Shown one piece after another: positions 33,990 to 44,285 of a stretch of 64,000 nucleotides of DNA. The notes under the pieces are model-generated. The model worked only from the letters and a program-made list of their open reading frames with translations. It had not been told where the DNA came from and searched no databases. The stretch covers positions 32,371,971 through 32,435,970 of the forward strand of contig JADWOT020000001.1 in NCBI GenBank assembly GCA_036345935.2, read 5' to 3'. The number at the start of each line of letters is the position of its first letter. The stretch's first letter is position 1. A program made the position numbers and the translations under genes. This stretch comes from Taenia hydatigena (lineage: Eukaryota; Platyhelminthes; Cestoda; Cyclophyllidea; Taeniidae).

Positions 33990-35555
33990 ACATGGTGCCT
34001 TAAACTGCACTTGAAATGGAATGTGGAATTAGTCTCGATTCCGATTAAGTCTATTCCATTTAATACCTTTAACACAATGGAACACTAGAGGGGTAATTAA
34101 ACTCGTAATTGAATGCATTGAATCACAGTACTTGATTGAATGATGATGATGATGATCGCCAGTAGATAGACCGCGTGACATGAAAGATCCGCAGAGAAGT
34201 TTGCCCCACTACCACCTGACTACTCTTACCAGCACTCCAAATGCACGCATTCCTGTTCCCTTCATCAACAAATTAATCATCCATTCTGCATCCACCATTC
34301 CAAACTCATGGCAATTCACATCTCTTGCTTAACGCTCTCATGGTCAGGATCGAAAGTGCTCACCAGAATGGATCTTCCTGAGTCCACATTCATCACATCT
34401 TAAGATTCTCAGGTTAAGCTGACTTGGGTATTGTCACCAAGTATAATGGCTTTTGTGAGACTGTTGAATCTTGTCTGTCACAGAAAATCATCAACTCACG
34501 TGTAAGAACTCTCGGTTGACGAACGGGGGTCGCCAGTTCAATCATGGAAGAGCAACTGCTGACCGAAAGTGCCCACAACAATCTCCGAAAGTGCGTAGGA
34601 ATCGAGATCGGTTATAAAGCGTAATTGACGCAGTTAAAATCAGCGCTCTGAGGTAGTATCAACCGCAAAGACGGAGCAGGCTTACTGCAACGAGAATCGT
34701 CTCTGAGGAATGTCACTGCATAACTGGAATGAGTGGAACCTTGATTACAAGTTCATTATAACATGCATACATGAGAGCTCTTCCAGAATTTCAGACAAAA
34801 GTCCTCCATAGCCTAGAATCTTATTGGTCTTATGTGACCACCTGACACTCCTTTTCTAATCACTCGAGCTGCTATGCAACAAATCAAAAATGACTATTCT
34901 TATGACATGTCTATCCTGCAATTGTACCATTGGCTACCACTCATCCAATCAGATATTCGAGAAGTCTTTTCAGGGTCAACAAGAAATATGGCCGTTTAAA
35001 AGAAATGGAACATAAAATTAGACTTCTCCCCACGAAAATCCGGCATTTACTTACAGCTATGTAGGCTGGTTTGTGGACATAAAAACCTCCTGGAACTCGT
35101 CACTTTCCATTGGCTATTGACCAGCAAATCAGGTGGCGTTTAGTCGAGGAGAGATTTACGGTCGCCTTAGGGGATGCCTGGATCGGCATTTTGGGGTCTG
35201 CATTAAATCATCCTAGTTCTAATCTTACAACAAACACCCAATATCATTGTTGTAAGTCGACAGAGGAACCCAATTCATGGTAAATGATGTCTGGGTGCGA
35301 TTTTGTACCAAGTACTAAGTTAACTTACGCTGCAAAGGATTGTCATGACCACCGCCTTTTCAATATCGAAACAAAAGCTAAGTATGACAAGCGCAGAGCC
35401 ACTTAAATAAACATTTTGCTATTCTTTTACGATGTTTAATAAGACTTTATCTGACGTCACTCGAGCTAGCTTCTTTTGAGCAAAAAAACGTAGTCCTCAT
35501 GAGTTTTCCTCTGCCCCGTAGAGGTACATATACGATTGCGTAAATAAAACGCTAG
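33990..35555. other. unassigned
   Basis: Contains an ATG/GAT trinucleotide run at 34139-34157 and nothing else recognisable. No copies elsewhere in the window and no frame above 60 codons, making it the emptiest long stretch. Confidence 0.45.
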
Positions 35556-35559
35556 AGTC

Positions 35560-35965
35560 AATGACAAGTCATTGCATTTTCACTTGTGAAGGTCTTAGTA
35601 CTCCTCTGAATGTAAAAATTGAAGCACTTTGCAAAGTCCATTTTTATATAAAGTCGGGACTTAACGTGTGCCACATAAAGCGCATCGAGGTGAGCGAGGG
35701 AATTAGCGATCTTGTTGCGGCAAAGCTATCACAAGGAGGTAGAGAGCGTAGTGACATCCCACTGAATGGAACAACTGTCGATGTGATTGATGTCCAAATC
35801 AGGTGGCAATTCCAAAGTTAGCAACTGTGACACTACGTCCACGTACACCAGGATGTACAGACATAGCAACCAAGAAGTGCCAACTCAAAATGTAGCAGAG
35901 CAATTTGTTAAAATGTGTATCTTTCGTAAAGGTAATGGACACATAGTCAAGGTTAGCATTATGAG
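35560..35965 (+). repeat. family I element, longest copy
   Basis: An 86-codon frame (35561-35821) ends in GTTVDVIDVQIRWQFQS, and an overlapping 64-codon frame continues the family peptide (VPTQN, KMCIFRKGNGHIVKV). The step between frames falls near 35800, so this copy needs a frame change or a splice to join them. In the 4.5 kb copy only the second frame is seen. Confidence 0.6.
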
Positions 35966-36204
35966 TATTGACTTCAGTTAAAACGTCGTGGGTCTTCTTC
36001 CCTTTTCTTCCACATACGTTCTTTGGGGACATCGAAGGGAGGTGTCGGTGTAACAGCATCCACGCCCAACATATCGTAGTTCGCTAGTCACATGAGCAGC
36101 TTTACCTCCTTTTCTGTAATTGAAAAGCTTTGCACTTCCCAATTTGAGCAATACAATTGGCCTTATCTCTTAGGCCTACCTTCGAAGAATGGTTGCATTC
36201 CTCG

Positions 36205-36425
36205 AGTCCGCTGTCAACTTTAAGTGTGTCCATTTCGCTAATAAATCTGCTGCCTTGTAGATGTGGCAAGAAGGAAAGGCGAGGCGGGAGAGCGCCACCA
36301 GCGCTCAGTTGGTGTTGAGGCTAGACCCTGTGTGCGCCACCACCGAAGGCTGCCATCGGCCTCAGTGGACCAAGAGACAACCAGTTTCGCAATCTCTCCC
36401 CTTCGTGTCACCGCAACCCAACCAT
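36205..36425 (+). pseudogene. membrane cassette copy 2, 5'-truncated, intron donor lost
   Basis: Starts just before the intron position, so the whole first exon is missing. The intron equivalent (36220-36260) reads TTAAGTGTGTCC, where other copies have GTAAGTGTGTCC, so the donor GT is destroyed. It keeps the acceptor side CTGCCTTGTAG. The second exon keeps the right register (GEAGERHQRSVGVEARPCVR, then HHRRLPSASVDQETTSFAIS) and breaks off after PLR. A dead fragment. Confidence 0.6.
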
Positions 36426-36429
36426 GAGG

Positions 36430-38320
36430 TCGCTATTTTTTCCTGCGCGCAGAGTAGTTGAGCAATTACAGTCCAGTGACAAACAATTGCATCAGTCAAG
36501 GGAGATGCAGGCAAGATACTTGTAGTGCAACAGCAGCAAAGCATGGGCTTTGCACGCATTACTGCTTCTTCTATTGTATTCTTTCCTATTCATTCTGCAT
36601 TCAAGTGCGCATTTGATCACTTTCTGCAGTTGCAGTAATAAATACACCCACTCCATCCACCTACACCACTGAAGTAGTCGTGGCAACGTCCATCGCCACA
36701 CAAGGAAGCGCTGAGCCGACAGAAATGTCAATCAAAAGAACGCGCGGCAATCACCTTGGCAAGGGGCGCCAGCTGTGCTCATGGAGACGACAAGTAAAAA
36801 TGAGAGCCATGATTTAATTACGAAGCATAACACATTAGAAACGCATTCAACTCAATTCCTCCGATTGCAGTAAATTTTACAAAGCTGTATCAGTAGATCA
36901 GCAACATCAAGTGAGACAATGCACAATTTAAGCGCATGTATTTTAATGTTCGGTTTGCAAATTTAACTGAGATTATTAAGTGCATGCTTGGGAGTGTAGT
37001 TTTAGCGTCCCGAGGCTCCTTCGAAGGCAAAAGAAGGCAGAATGCCAGGGTAGAATATATACACATATTTCCAACGGACAGGGAGAAATAGGCTACTGCC
37101 ATTGCCTGGAGGCTAGCCCACGCAGCTAGGGCAGTACGGCCACCTCCGTCACCTTGACCGAAACCGGTAGTTCCAACAAACAAAGTACTACAGTCGTGGC
37201 TACTGTAAAGAGGTATCAGCATACATGAGTCGCTCTGTTACAAAATTTGCATTGCCATCTTGCATGGGCTCAATGAAGCAAACTCGAATCCCGGCTACTC
37301 ACAGCGCGCTGAAATGCATTTCGTGCAAATGACTTCGTCAGACTTGTTTGCATTCGTTATTAGGCCATAGCAGATGTGTTGCAGTGTAGGAGGGACTACT
37401 CTTGCCGATCGTTGCGTACGAGAAGAAGTGCGTTATGGTCTTTGCTGTGCTGCGGCACACTATCCCACCCAAACCGACCATACATCACTAAAGACTTGGC
37501 TTTTGCACCTAATGATGGACCATTAACTTGAAAGAAAAGTGATGCGATGAAAGAAATGTGCATGTAAGATTGGGAAGTGAGCCACACCTCTGCGTTTGTG
37601 AGCATTTATTGATTGGCCAACCACACTAGTTCATCTTGTCGTTGTTGTTTCGACGCCTCCATGCGAAGTCTGCAGCATTGGAATGACAGGGCAGACGATG
37701 TTGAAGCAGAGAGGCGAGGAGAGACGTGAGCAGAGAAGAGCACTTCGGGCATGTGTATGTCCATCATATATTTCCATCACGGAAAGTGCATTGCATAGTC
37801 GATAGATGGATTACTTCTTTACTCCCACCCACTCATACACCCGAGCCACCAGCGCTTTTCCCATAACTTTTATTAAATTCTGCCCACATACAAAGCGAAA
37901 AGGAGGGATTGTCATGACAAAACTGTGTTAGAACGATACAATCATGCTATGGGGTGTGGGGAAGAGGGATAGGGAGAAGGGGAAAAGAAACGAGGCAAGT
38001 GATTTCTAACAACTTAAACAGCAGAAGATGCGCCATCTTCCTGCGCGTCCTCTTCTTACTCCGGGTTGGTGTTTTGGCCCTAAAAGAGCAAGTGAAAAAG
38101 AGAAGGGTGAGGATGAGAAATGAGGAGGAGGAGGAGGAGGAGCAGGAGGAGAGCGTATGAGTACGGAGAGCTTACGGGGGTGCTGAGCATTCCACTCTCG
38201 CCACCAGCGCTCAGCTAAAAGATGGAACAAGACCATATCGACGTGGATAATGCCTGTAAATTAAGTGGTTTAGAGTGAAAATGACGCTAATGCCACTGCT
38301 AGCTGACCAAATAGTGAGAG
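36430..38320. other. unassigned; GAG microsatellite at 38121-38153
   Basis: No gene or repeat copy recognised. A GAG/AGG run lies near the right end. A minus-strand frame of 110 codons (36890-37222) has no support. Confidence 0.4.
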
Positions 38321-38324
38321 CAAG

Positions 38325-39130
38325 TCAGCTGAAAGATGCATGCTGAGTCTGTAAGTAATCATGGACCAAGTGATTGAGCGGAGAAGCATGAAGTATGTCT
38401 TGATCCAGAGCCGCTATGTAACTCCTACAAAGTGACTTGACCAGTGGGAACAGGTGGAGGAGGGAAAGAAGGGAGTGAGACTTACTTGGGTCGGTGCCTG
38501 GACACACGGCCCCAGTGGCCGGTGCAACCGCCTCGTCACGAAGGGGAGAGATTGCAAAGCTGGTTGTGTCCCGGTCCACTGAGGCCGGTGGCAGCCTTCG
38601 GTGGTGGCGCACACAGGGTCTCACCTCAACTCCAACTGAGCGCTGGTGGCGCTCCCCCGCCTCAGCCTCCCTCCTTGCCACATCTACAAGGCAGCAGATT
38701 TATTGGCGAAATGGACACACTTACAGTCGACAAGGGTTCCGGCGATTCCAACAATTGCCCACATGTAGGACCCTGTGAGTAGGTTCAGCGCACTACTGCT
38801 CCAATTGAGTAGTGCAAAGCTCACATACGCGAGCAGAAATACGGCGTAGAGCACTCCTTCTTTCGACAACAACGCGAGTGAATCACGGAAATATGAAAAT
38901 AGCGACGATGCGCCTGAAAGCACATTGATCGTTGGATCGAAGACGACAATTTGAAATGCATGTGACAGCGTGCATTGAGTGTAGCCGAGTGGTTGCGAAT
39001 GACTGAGAAACGTGAGGCTTTGTAAACGATCTGGACAAGGAGAGAGTCGACGACCAAATAGCTGCAGTTAATGTAGACAGATTGAAGCACACTAAGTGAC
39101 ATGCGGTCTAGAAAACTAAATACCACTCTA
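38325..39130 (-). CDS. membrane cassette copy 3, best-preserved two-exon gene fragment
   Basis: Minus strand. The upstream part encodes SVLQSVYINCSYLVV and VQIVYKASRFSVI. After a register change comes FQIVVFDPTINVLSGAS, then SYFRDSLALLSKEG, two hydrophobic segments (LYAVFLLAYVSFALLNW and LNLLTGSYMWAIVGIAG) and TLVD at a GTAAGT donor. The 41-nt intron is at 38684-38724. The second exon (38486-38683) continues in frame as YVARREAEAGERHQRSVGVE, ends AVAPATGAVCPGTDP, and stops at a GTAAGT donor. No start codon context, 3' exons or polyadenylation site were identified. It is either part of a larger gene or an unusually well-kept fragment. Family not recognised. Confidence 0.45.
38684..38724 (-). 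other. 41-nt intron of cassette copy 3
   Basis: GTAAGT to TAG on the minus strand, same length as in copies 1 and 4. Splicing joins two frames that are open on both sides, the strongest case in the set. Confidence 0.55.
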
Positions 39131-40215
39131 AGTCATGCTTTTGTGTGCTGTCGTGTTGCTAGGCTTCGAGGGTGATCTGAAAAATAAGAAAGCTAAAAGC
39201 AGAATTGAGGGGTCTTTGTTGATCATATCCAATGGTAATGCAATGAAAGGCGTGATGGAACAAAAAGTCAAAGATAAGGTGTGAGATGATGCAGTCATCG
39301 GTAAAAGGTGTTCAAGGAACTCATTTTCCTCTGTCTGTTGAATACATGCGTTCTATCTTGATATTCTGTCTTCATTTGCCCTCAAGGGAGCCTTCAAACC
39401 CCTTAATAGGAGGCTGGCTTGGAAGTGGGATTGTGAGGAGGAAAAGGGGGAAAAGGAGGAGGGGAGAAGTGAGGGACCGCATTGACAAACTCACAAGAGT
39501 GGGAGGTTACGGATGCGATTCTTAGCCCTAACATTATCTGTGGCTCAGTAAACATGCCTCATATTCTCTTAGCCTTCTCATGTCGACATCGGCAGGTCAA
39601 TGTGGGTAAGGTCAGTCCATTACTCCAAATGAGCAACGCATCTATTCGTTTTGAATATGAAATTTGCCAAAAAAAAGGTTGCTTGAAGTTAATTGAAGCG
39701 TAAAACTAATTGACAAAATGACATTCCTCGCTGTTGGCAAGCCCTACAGTATCACTATTATGCATTTATATTACTCATATAAATATTAACAACTTTTTCA
39801 TTTCGCTCACTTTGTAAATTGTCATTAGTGCATTTTTCACCAGAATTAAAAACACAGAAGTCGAAACTGTTAGTATTTGTCGTAATTATGGCCTAATCGA
39901 AAATACATAAAAATTTGCATTTCGCTTGTTTTACCGGACGAACCTTGAACTGACTGGTCAGATTTGTGCGCCGCTTGCGTAAGTGGTGCGCGTTTTCGGG
40001 AATAAATTCCTGGTTTAGTGCTTCTTTATCCGCTGCCAAAAGTATCTCTTTATTGAGTACATCTTTATGTTTTTAGTTGTTTAGTTGCTGTGAGGTGCTT
40101 TAAATGTCGATTTGCTTCCTTTATACTTGTGCTTGTTAGAGTAGATGCGAAGGCCTCTTAATGTGACTAATGTGACTGTTGACGGTTACTTGTCAGCTGC
40201 AAGGTCTCCTTCTTG
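38690..40215 (+). repeat. tandem duplication, left unit
   Basis: Adjacent to its partner at 40220-42480. Shared parts, in order: the inverted membrane cassette; a segment with CTAGGCTTCGAGGGTGATCTG; a GGTGTTC(A/C)A(A/G)(G/C)AACTCATTTTCCTC word; a purine-rich patch; CCCTAACATTATCTGTGGCTC; CATCTATTCGTTTTGAATATGA; and an A/T-rich part ending with TTGTGCGCCGCTTGCGTAAG and TTTATCCGCTGCCAAAAGT. Confidence 0.8.
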
Positions 40216-40221
40216 TCACAT

Positions 40222-40680
40222 CTACAAGGCAGCTGATTTATTGGCGAAATGGACACACTTACAGTCGACAAAGGTTCCAGCGATTCCAACAATTGCCCAC
40301 ATGTAGGACCATGTGAGTATGTTCAGTGCACTGCTCCAATTGAGCAGTGCAAAGCTCACATACGCGGGAAGAAATACAGCGTAGAGCACTCCTTCTTCCG
40401 ACAACATCGCGAGTGAATCACGGAAATATGAACCTAGTGACGATGCACCTGACAGCACATCGATCGTTGGATCGAAGACGACAATTTGAAATGCACGTGA
40501 CAGCGTGCAATGAGTGAAGCAGACTGGTCGTGAATGATAGAGAAATGTGAGGCTTTGCGGGCGATCTGGACAAAGAGAGGCTTGATGACCACATAGCTGT
40601 AGTTAATGTAGACAGATTGGAGCAAACTAAGTGACATATGGTCTAGAAAACTAAATACCACTCCAAGTCATGATTTTCTG
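40222..40680 (-). pseudogene. membrane cassette copy 4, second exon missing
   Basis: Minus strand: upstream frame SLLQSVYINYSYVVIKPLFV, then FQIVVFDPTIDVLSGASS, SYFRDSLAMLSEEG, hydrophobic LYAVFLPAYVSFALLNW and LNILTWSYMWAIVGIAG, and the GTAAGT donor. The 41-nt intron (40222-40262) is followed by only about 20 bases of the second exon before the tandem boundary cuts it off. A proline replaces leucine in the first hydrophobic segment compared with copy 3. Confidence 0.55.
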
Positions 40681-40969
40681 TGGCTGCTGTGTTGCTAGGC
40701 TTCGAGGGTGATCTGGATAATACGAATGCTAAAAGCAGAATTGAGGACTCTTCGTGGATCATGTTCAATGGTAATGCAATAAGAAGAGTGAAGGAACAAA
40801 AGTCAAAGATAACGTTTGAGATGATACATTCATCGGCAAATGGTGTTCCAGCAACTCATTTTCCTCAGTCTAATAAATATATGCATTTTACCTTGATATT
40901 TTGCCTTATTTTGCATTCAAGGAAGCCTTCGGACTTCACAACAAAGAGCTGGCTTAAAAGTGTGATTTT

Positions 40970-41078
40970 TGAGGAGGAGGAGGAGGAAGAGGATTAGGAG
41001 TAGGATAAGGAGTAGAAAGAAGTGTAGAAGGAGGAGGAGGAAAAGAAGGTGGAGGAGAAGGAGGAGAAAGAAGAGAAA
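40970..41078 (+). repeat. GGA-rich microsatellite
   Basis: Irregular GGA/GAA triplets, mirrored by a shorter purine-rich patch in the left tandem unit near 39434-39472. Confidence 0.85.
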
Positions 41079-42841
41079 CCGCATTGCAAACTCACAAGAT
41101 TAGGAGATTAAGGGTGTAATTCGTAGCCCTAACATTATCTGTGGCTCTGTAACCATGCCTCATACTCTTTTAGCCTTCTCATTTCTCCTCATAGAGGGAC
41201 TCAAAAGGTTTGCATCATTCCACACAAAAGGTAATCCTTTTTAACTTGTCGAGTGCTCCCACTCCTATCATGATCAACTATCTTAGCAGAATCGAACCCG
41301 TTTTCACAATTGCATTCGGGTTACTGGCAGATCAGGTATGTAATACTTATGTTTTTTAAATGCGCTTTGTAGGCCAGACGCGAAAAAAACAATTTGGACC
41401 TCGTGGTGGAGCGGCGTGGAAACTCGCAAGAAGGTGACTCTTCCCCGTCCTGAATCCCACATCTTGCCTAGCTGCATAATTTTCACCCTTTATAATAAAG
41501 ATATCAAAGCATACTCAGACTTACTAACAAGTGTGACCAGAAGAGGGAGGAGGAGCCCTCTACAAGGTAAGTTCAGAAAATAACAAATCATGTCATGACA
41601 GCTACCACACGAGGCAGAAGGTCAAGTAGCGCTCCACTGAATGGAACAGCTGTCAATGTGGTTGATGCTCGAATCAGGAAGCAGTTACGAAGTTAGCTAC
41701 TGTGCCACTGCGTCTACGTGTAGTGGGATGTGCAGGCATCGTAACCGAAAAATGCCGCCTGAAAACGTAGCTTACATCCTACCATCCAAGTAGATGTAAA
41801 GCGGGATTCTGCGAAAATACACAACTTTTGTAAATGTGATCGGCACCTGCGAGCCAATGTGAGTAAGGTCAACCCATTGCTTTAATTGAGCAACGCGTCT
41901 ATTCGTTTAGAATATGAACTTTGCCACAAAACACATGCTTAAAGTAAATTGAAGCGTACAACTAGTTGACAAAATGACATTGCTCACTGTGAATTAAACA
42001 ATTTTTAGAATTTGCTGATGAACTTTACAATGTCACGATGATGCATTTATGTTACTAATATATAAATATAAACGACTTTCTCATTTTGCCCACCTTGTAA
42101 GGTGTCATTAGTGTGTTTGCTGCCACAAAAGTTAAAACTGCTAGTATTTGTTCTGATTATAGTCTCACCGAAAATACATAAAATTTAACATTTGTTTGTT
42201 TTACCGGACAAACTTTGAACTGATTAGCCGGATTTGTGCGCGACTTGCGTAAGTGGTGCGCGTTTTTGGGGATAATTTTTCTGGATTAATGCGCCTTTAT
42301 CCGCTGCCAAAAGTTGGGACGCCGGTAAATATTGAGTACCTTTCGATTATTTTTAGTTGCTTAGTTGTTGTGAGGTGCTTTGACTGTCGGTTTGCTTCCC
42401 TTATACGCATACATGTTAGAGTAGACGCAAAGGCCACTCAATGTGACTTTTGACGGTTACTTTTCAGCCGCAAAGCCCCCTCACGTGCATTTTTCGCTAT
42501 GTAGATATAAGTTTTGACTGCTTTTGCGATTTGTGAGGCTGTTTGTTTCTTACTGACGTGTGAATTTGAGCAATGAGGGGTGATTTTGTGGAGAGGTGCT
42601 AAAACCTTACGAAGTGCTTGGCAATTACTTGCTTGGCGGTTTCTTGAGATTAGGCACCCATTTTATGAGTGTGTGTAGATACATGCTTCTGCTTTATTTG
42701 TCAGTTTATTTGTTAGACCAATCGTTTCTTTGGATTGAGTACGATTGCTTTGGCTGTTTCCAAGTGGTCAGTAAGTTTGAGTTTTGATGAATGAGGTCCA
42801 ATTTGATGAAGGGACTTGTAACTTTGGTAAAGTAAACAGAA

Positions 42842-43024
42842 AAGCCTCATAATATGTCTGTTAGAACGTTTTGTTTTCCAACTACGATGCCTACCCACGT
42901 ACACTTTTCGCTGCATGGCACTTTTGGTGAGGCAAACGCAGAAGCCTCACAATGTGGCTGTTAGGACGTTTTATCTTCCAACTACGATGCCTACTCACGT
43001 GCACTTTTTGGTGCATGGCATTTG
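42842..43024 (+). repeat. two tandem units of period 100
   Basis: AAGCCTCA(T/C)AATRTG, then TTAG(A/G)ACGTTTT, TCTTCCAACTACGATGCCTA-type text, and CACGTRCACTTTT with GCATGGCA. Units begin at 42842 and 42942. Older relatives lie at 42429-42505 and 40151-40205 (AATGTGACT, GACGGTTACTT). Confidence 0.8.
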
Positions 43025-43239
43025 AAGCGACAAGATTGTTTTTGGCATTTTGTAATTTGTTTGCTTTCTAATGGCGATAGATTTTGTTGGGAGGAGTTCA
43101 AACGTTGGTAAGGACGTGGCAACCAATCATTATCATTTTCTTGCTAATAAGTATTCGCTATATTTATAAATGCTATTGTGCATTTTTTGTCCGTTTTCGC
43201 GGTAGGATAGAAACTGAAGAGGAAGAGGCTGCAGCAACA

Positions 43240-43284
43240 ATGAGTGCGAGTCTTGCCTTCTCTATCACTTCACATAGTCCTCAG
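43240..43284 (+). CDS. possible first coding exon
   Basis: ATG in a favourable context (CAACAATGAG) opens 15 codons, MSASLAFSITSHSPQ, ending exactly at a consensus donor CAG/GTAAGA. It lies at the left edge of the G/T-rich stretch that later holds the ASPM exon on the same strand, so it could be the ASPM 5' exon. The peptide is too short to identify and does not by itself resemble ASPM. Confidence 0.3.
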
Positions 43285-43733
43285 GTAAGATTGGATTGTG
43301 CTTAATGAGTTGTTGCTGTCCTTTTTTGTGTGCAGTGGTGGAATCAATGTGCGTTCATATGTTGGGTGGGAAAGTGCTTTCTTTTTTACCTGGGTTGTTT
43401 GTTGTGTTGATGTGATCCCTGCTGTGAAACATGTTGTGTAGAGGGCCTCGGTGATGACTTAATGGTAGGTTGCTCAGCTTTGACGGCATGATTTGGCGTC
43501 TCTGAGTGAGGTGGGCGCAGCAGGGGTAGGAGCGGAGGAAGAAGAAGTGGCTAGTGGGAAGCTTGGGCATCGCTACGCAGACTGTACTTTGTAGCAGTCT
43601 TAAGTGTTTGCTTGTTGAGGTGTTTGTTTCTTCTTTTTTCCTATCAGTAGTTATGTTAGTGTATGTCGGCTTTGCAGCGAATTGGACCCTCACACATCGG
43701 TCTTTCCATTGTTTGGTCTTTTTTCCTTTCCAG

Positions 43734-43795
43734 ATGCTGCAAACTTACCTTGGAGGTTGTGATGGTGAAGTAACATGTGATGAATGTGTGGAATG
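43734..43795 (+). CDS. possible second coding exon
   Basis: Preceded by a long pyrimidine tract (GGTCTTTTTTCCTTTCCAG) and followed by a GTAGGC donor of moderate quality. Joined to the candidate first exon it stays open and adds MLQTYLGGCDGEVTCDECVE. The alternative donor GTGAAG inside it would shorten it to about 31 bases. No family match. Confidence 0.22.
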
Positions 43796-44252
43796 GTAGG
43801 CAATGCAAGATGTTTGAGTGATTCGCGGTGGTGGCGACGGCGGTGGGGGTCTCCGTCTGGGTTATGCGATGCGGCTGTCGGCATGGGCGACACGGTCTAC
43901 TACTGCTATTATGTCTTCGTCTCTTTGTCTTCGCGGCCATGGGTGGCTGGATGGGTGGGTAAGTGGCGGAGAAGGAGGGGAAAGGCTAGGGTGGCTCTGT
44001 TGCGGGTGTGTGAAAGAGTGAAGGAGACGTTCTCTTACGACGACGACAACGAATGGAGGCGCTATGGGTCGGAGCTCACTGGTGGCAACTGCGTCATATT
44101 TTGTTTTTGGAGGTGCGGAAATGTTATTGTTGTGGGAGGGTGGAGGTTAATTTGTTGCTGACTTTATAGGTGATGAGTAGTGGTGCATCATCTCAGAGGA
44201 GGTAAGTAGTCGAGTAGGTCTCCACTGTTGGGTGTGTTGGGCGCGAACTATT

Positions 44253-44285
44253 GGGGGGGGGGGGGGGGGGGGGTAGGGGGGGGGG
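44253..44285 (+). repeat. poly-G tract
   Basis: Twenty-one G, then TA, then ten G. Able to form a quadruplex on the + strand and prone to assembly or length error. Confidence 0.95.

Larger units (their letters stand above)
40220..42480 (+). repeat. tandem duplication, right unit with insertion
   Basis: Carries the same order of parts as the left unit, but with about 680 extra bases (roughly 41190-41860). That extra part contains a family I element (CTACCACACGAGGCAGAAGG, GCTCCACTGAATGGAACAGC). The boundary to the left unit is the A/T-rich segment running into the inverted cassette. Confidence 0.8.

Noticed and set aside
33685..34075. Several minus-strand frames rich in FLPS
   Set aside because: They are produced by the GGAA microsatellite read in different registers.
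41288..41465. tRNA-like text (ATCGAACCCG, TGAATCCCAC)
   Set aside because: No A- and B-box pair at proper spacing and no cloverleaf could be drawn.
42012..42060. CTGATGA word as a hammerhead ribozyme core
   Set aside because: The GAAA partner and flanking stems are absent.
39560..42470. Paired similar A/T-rich segments (39.6-40.16 and 41.85-42.47 kb) as long terminal repeats of a small retrotransposon
   Set aside because: The flanking cassette and purine-rich parts are duplicated as well, in the same order, so a tandem duplication explains the pair. No primer-binding site, polypurine tract or TG...CA ends were evident.
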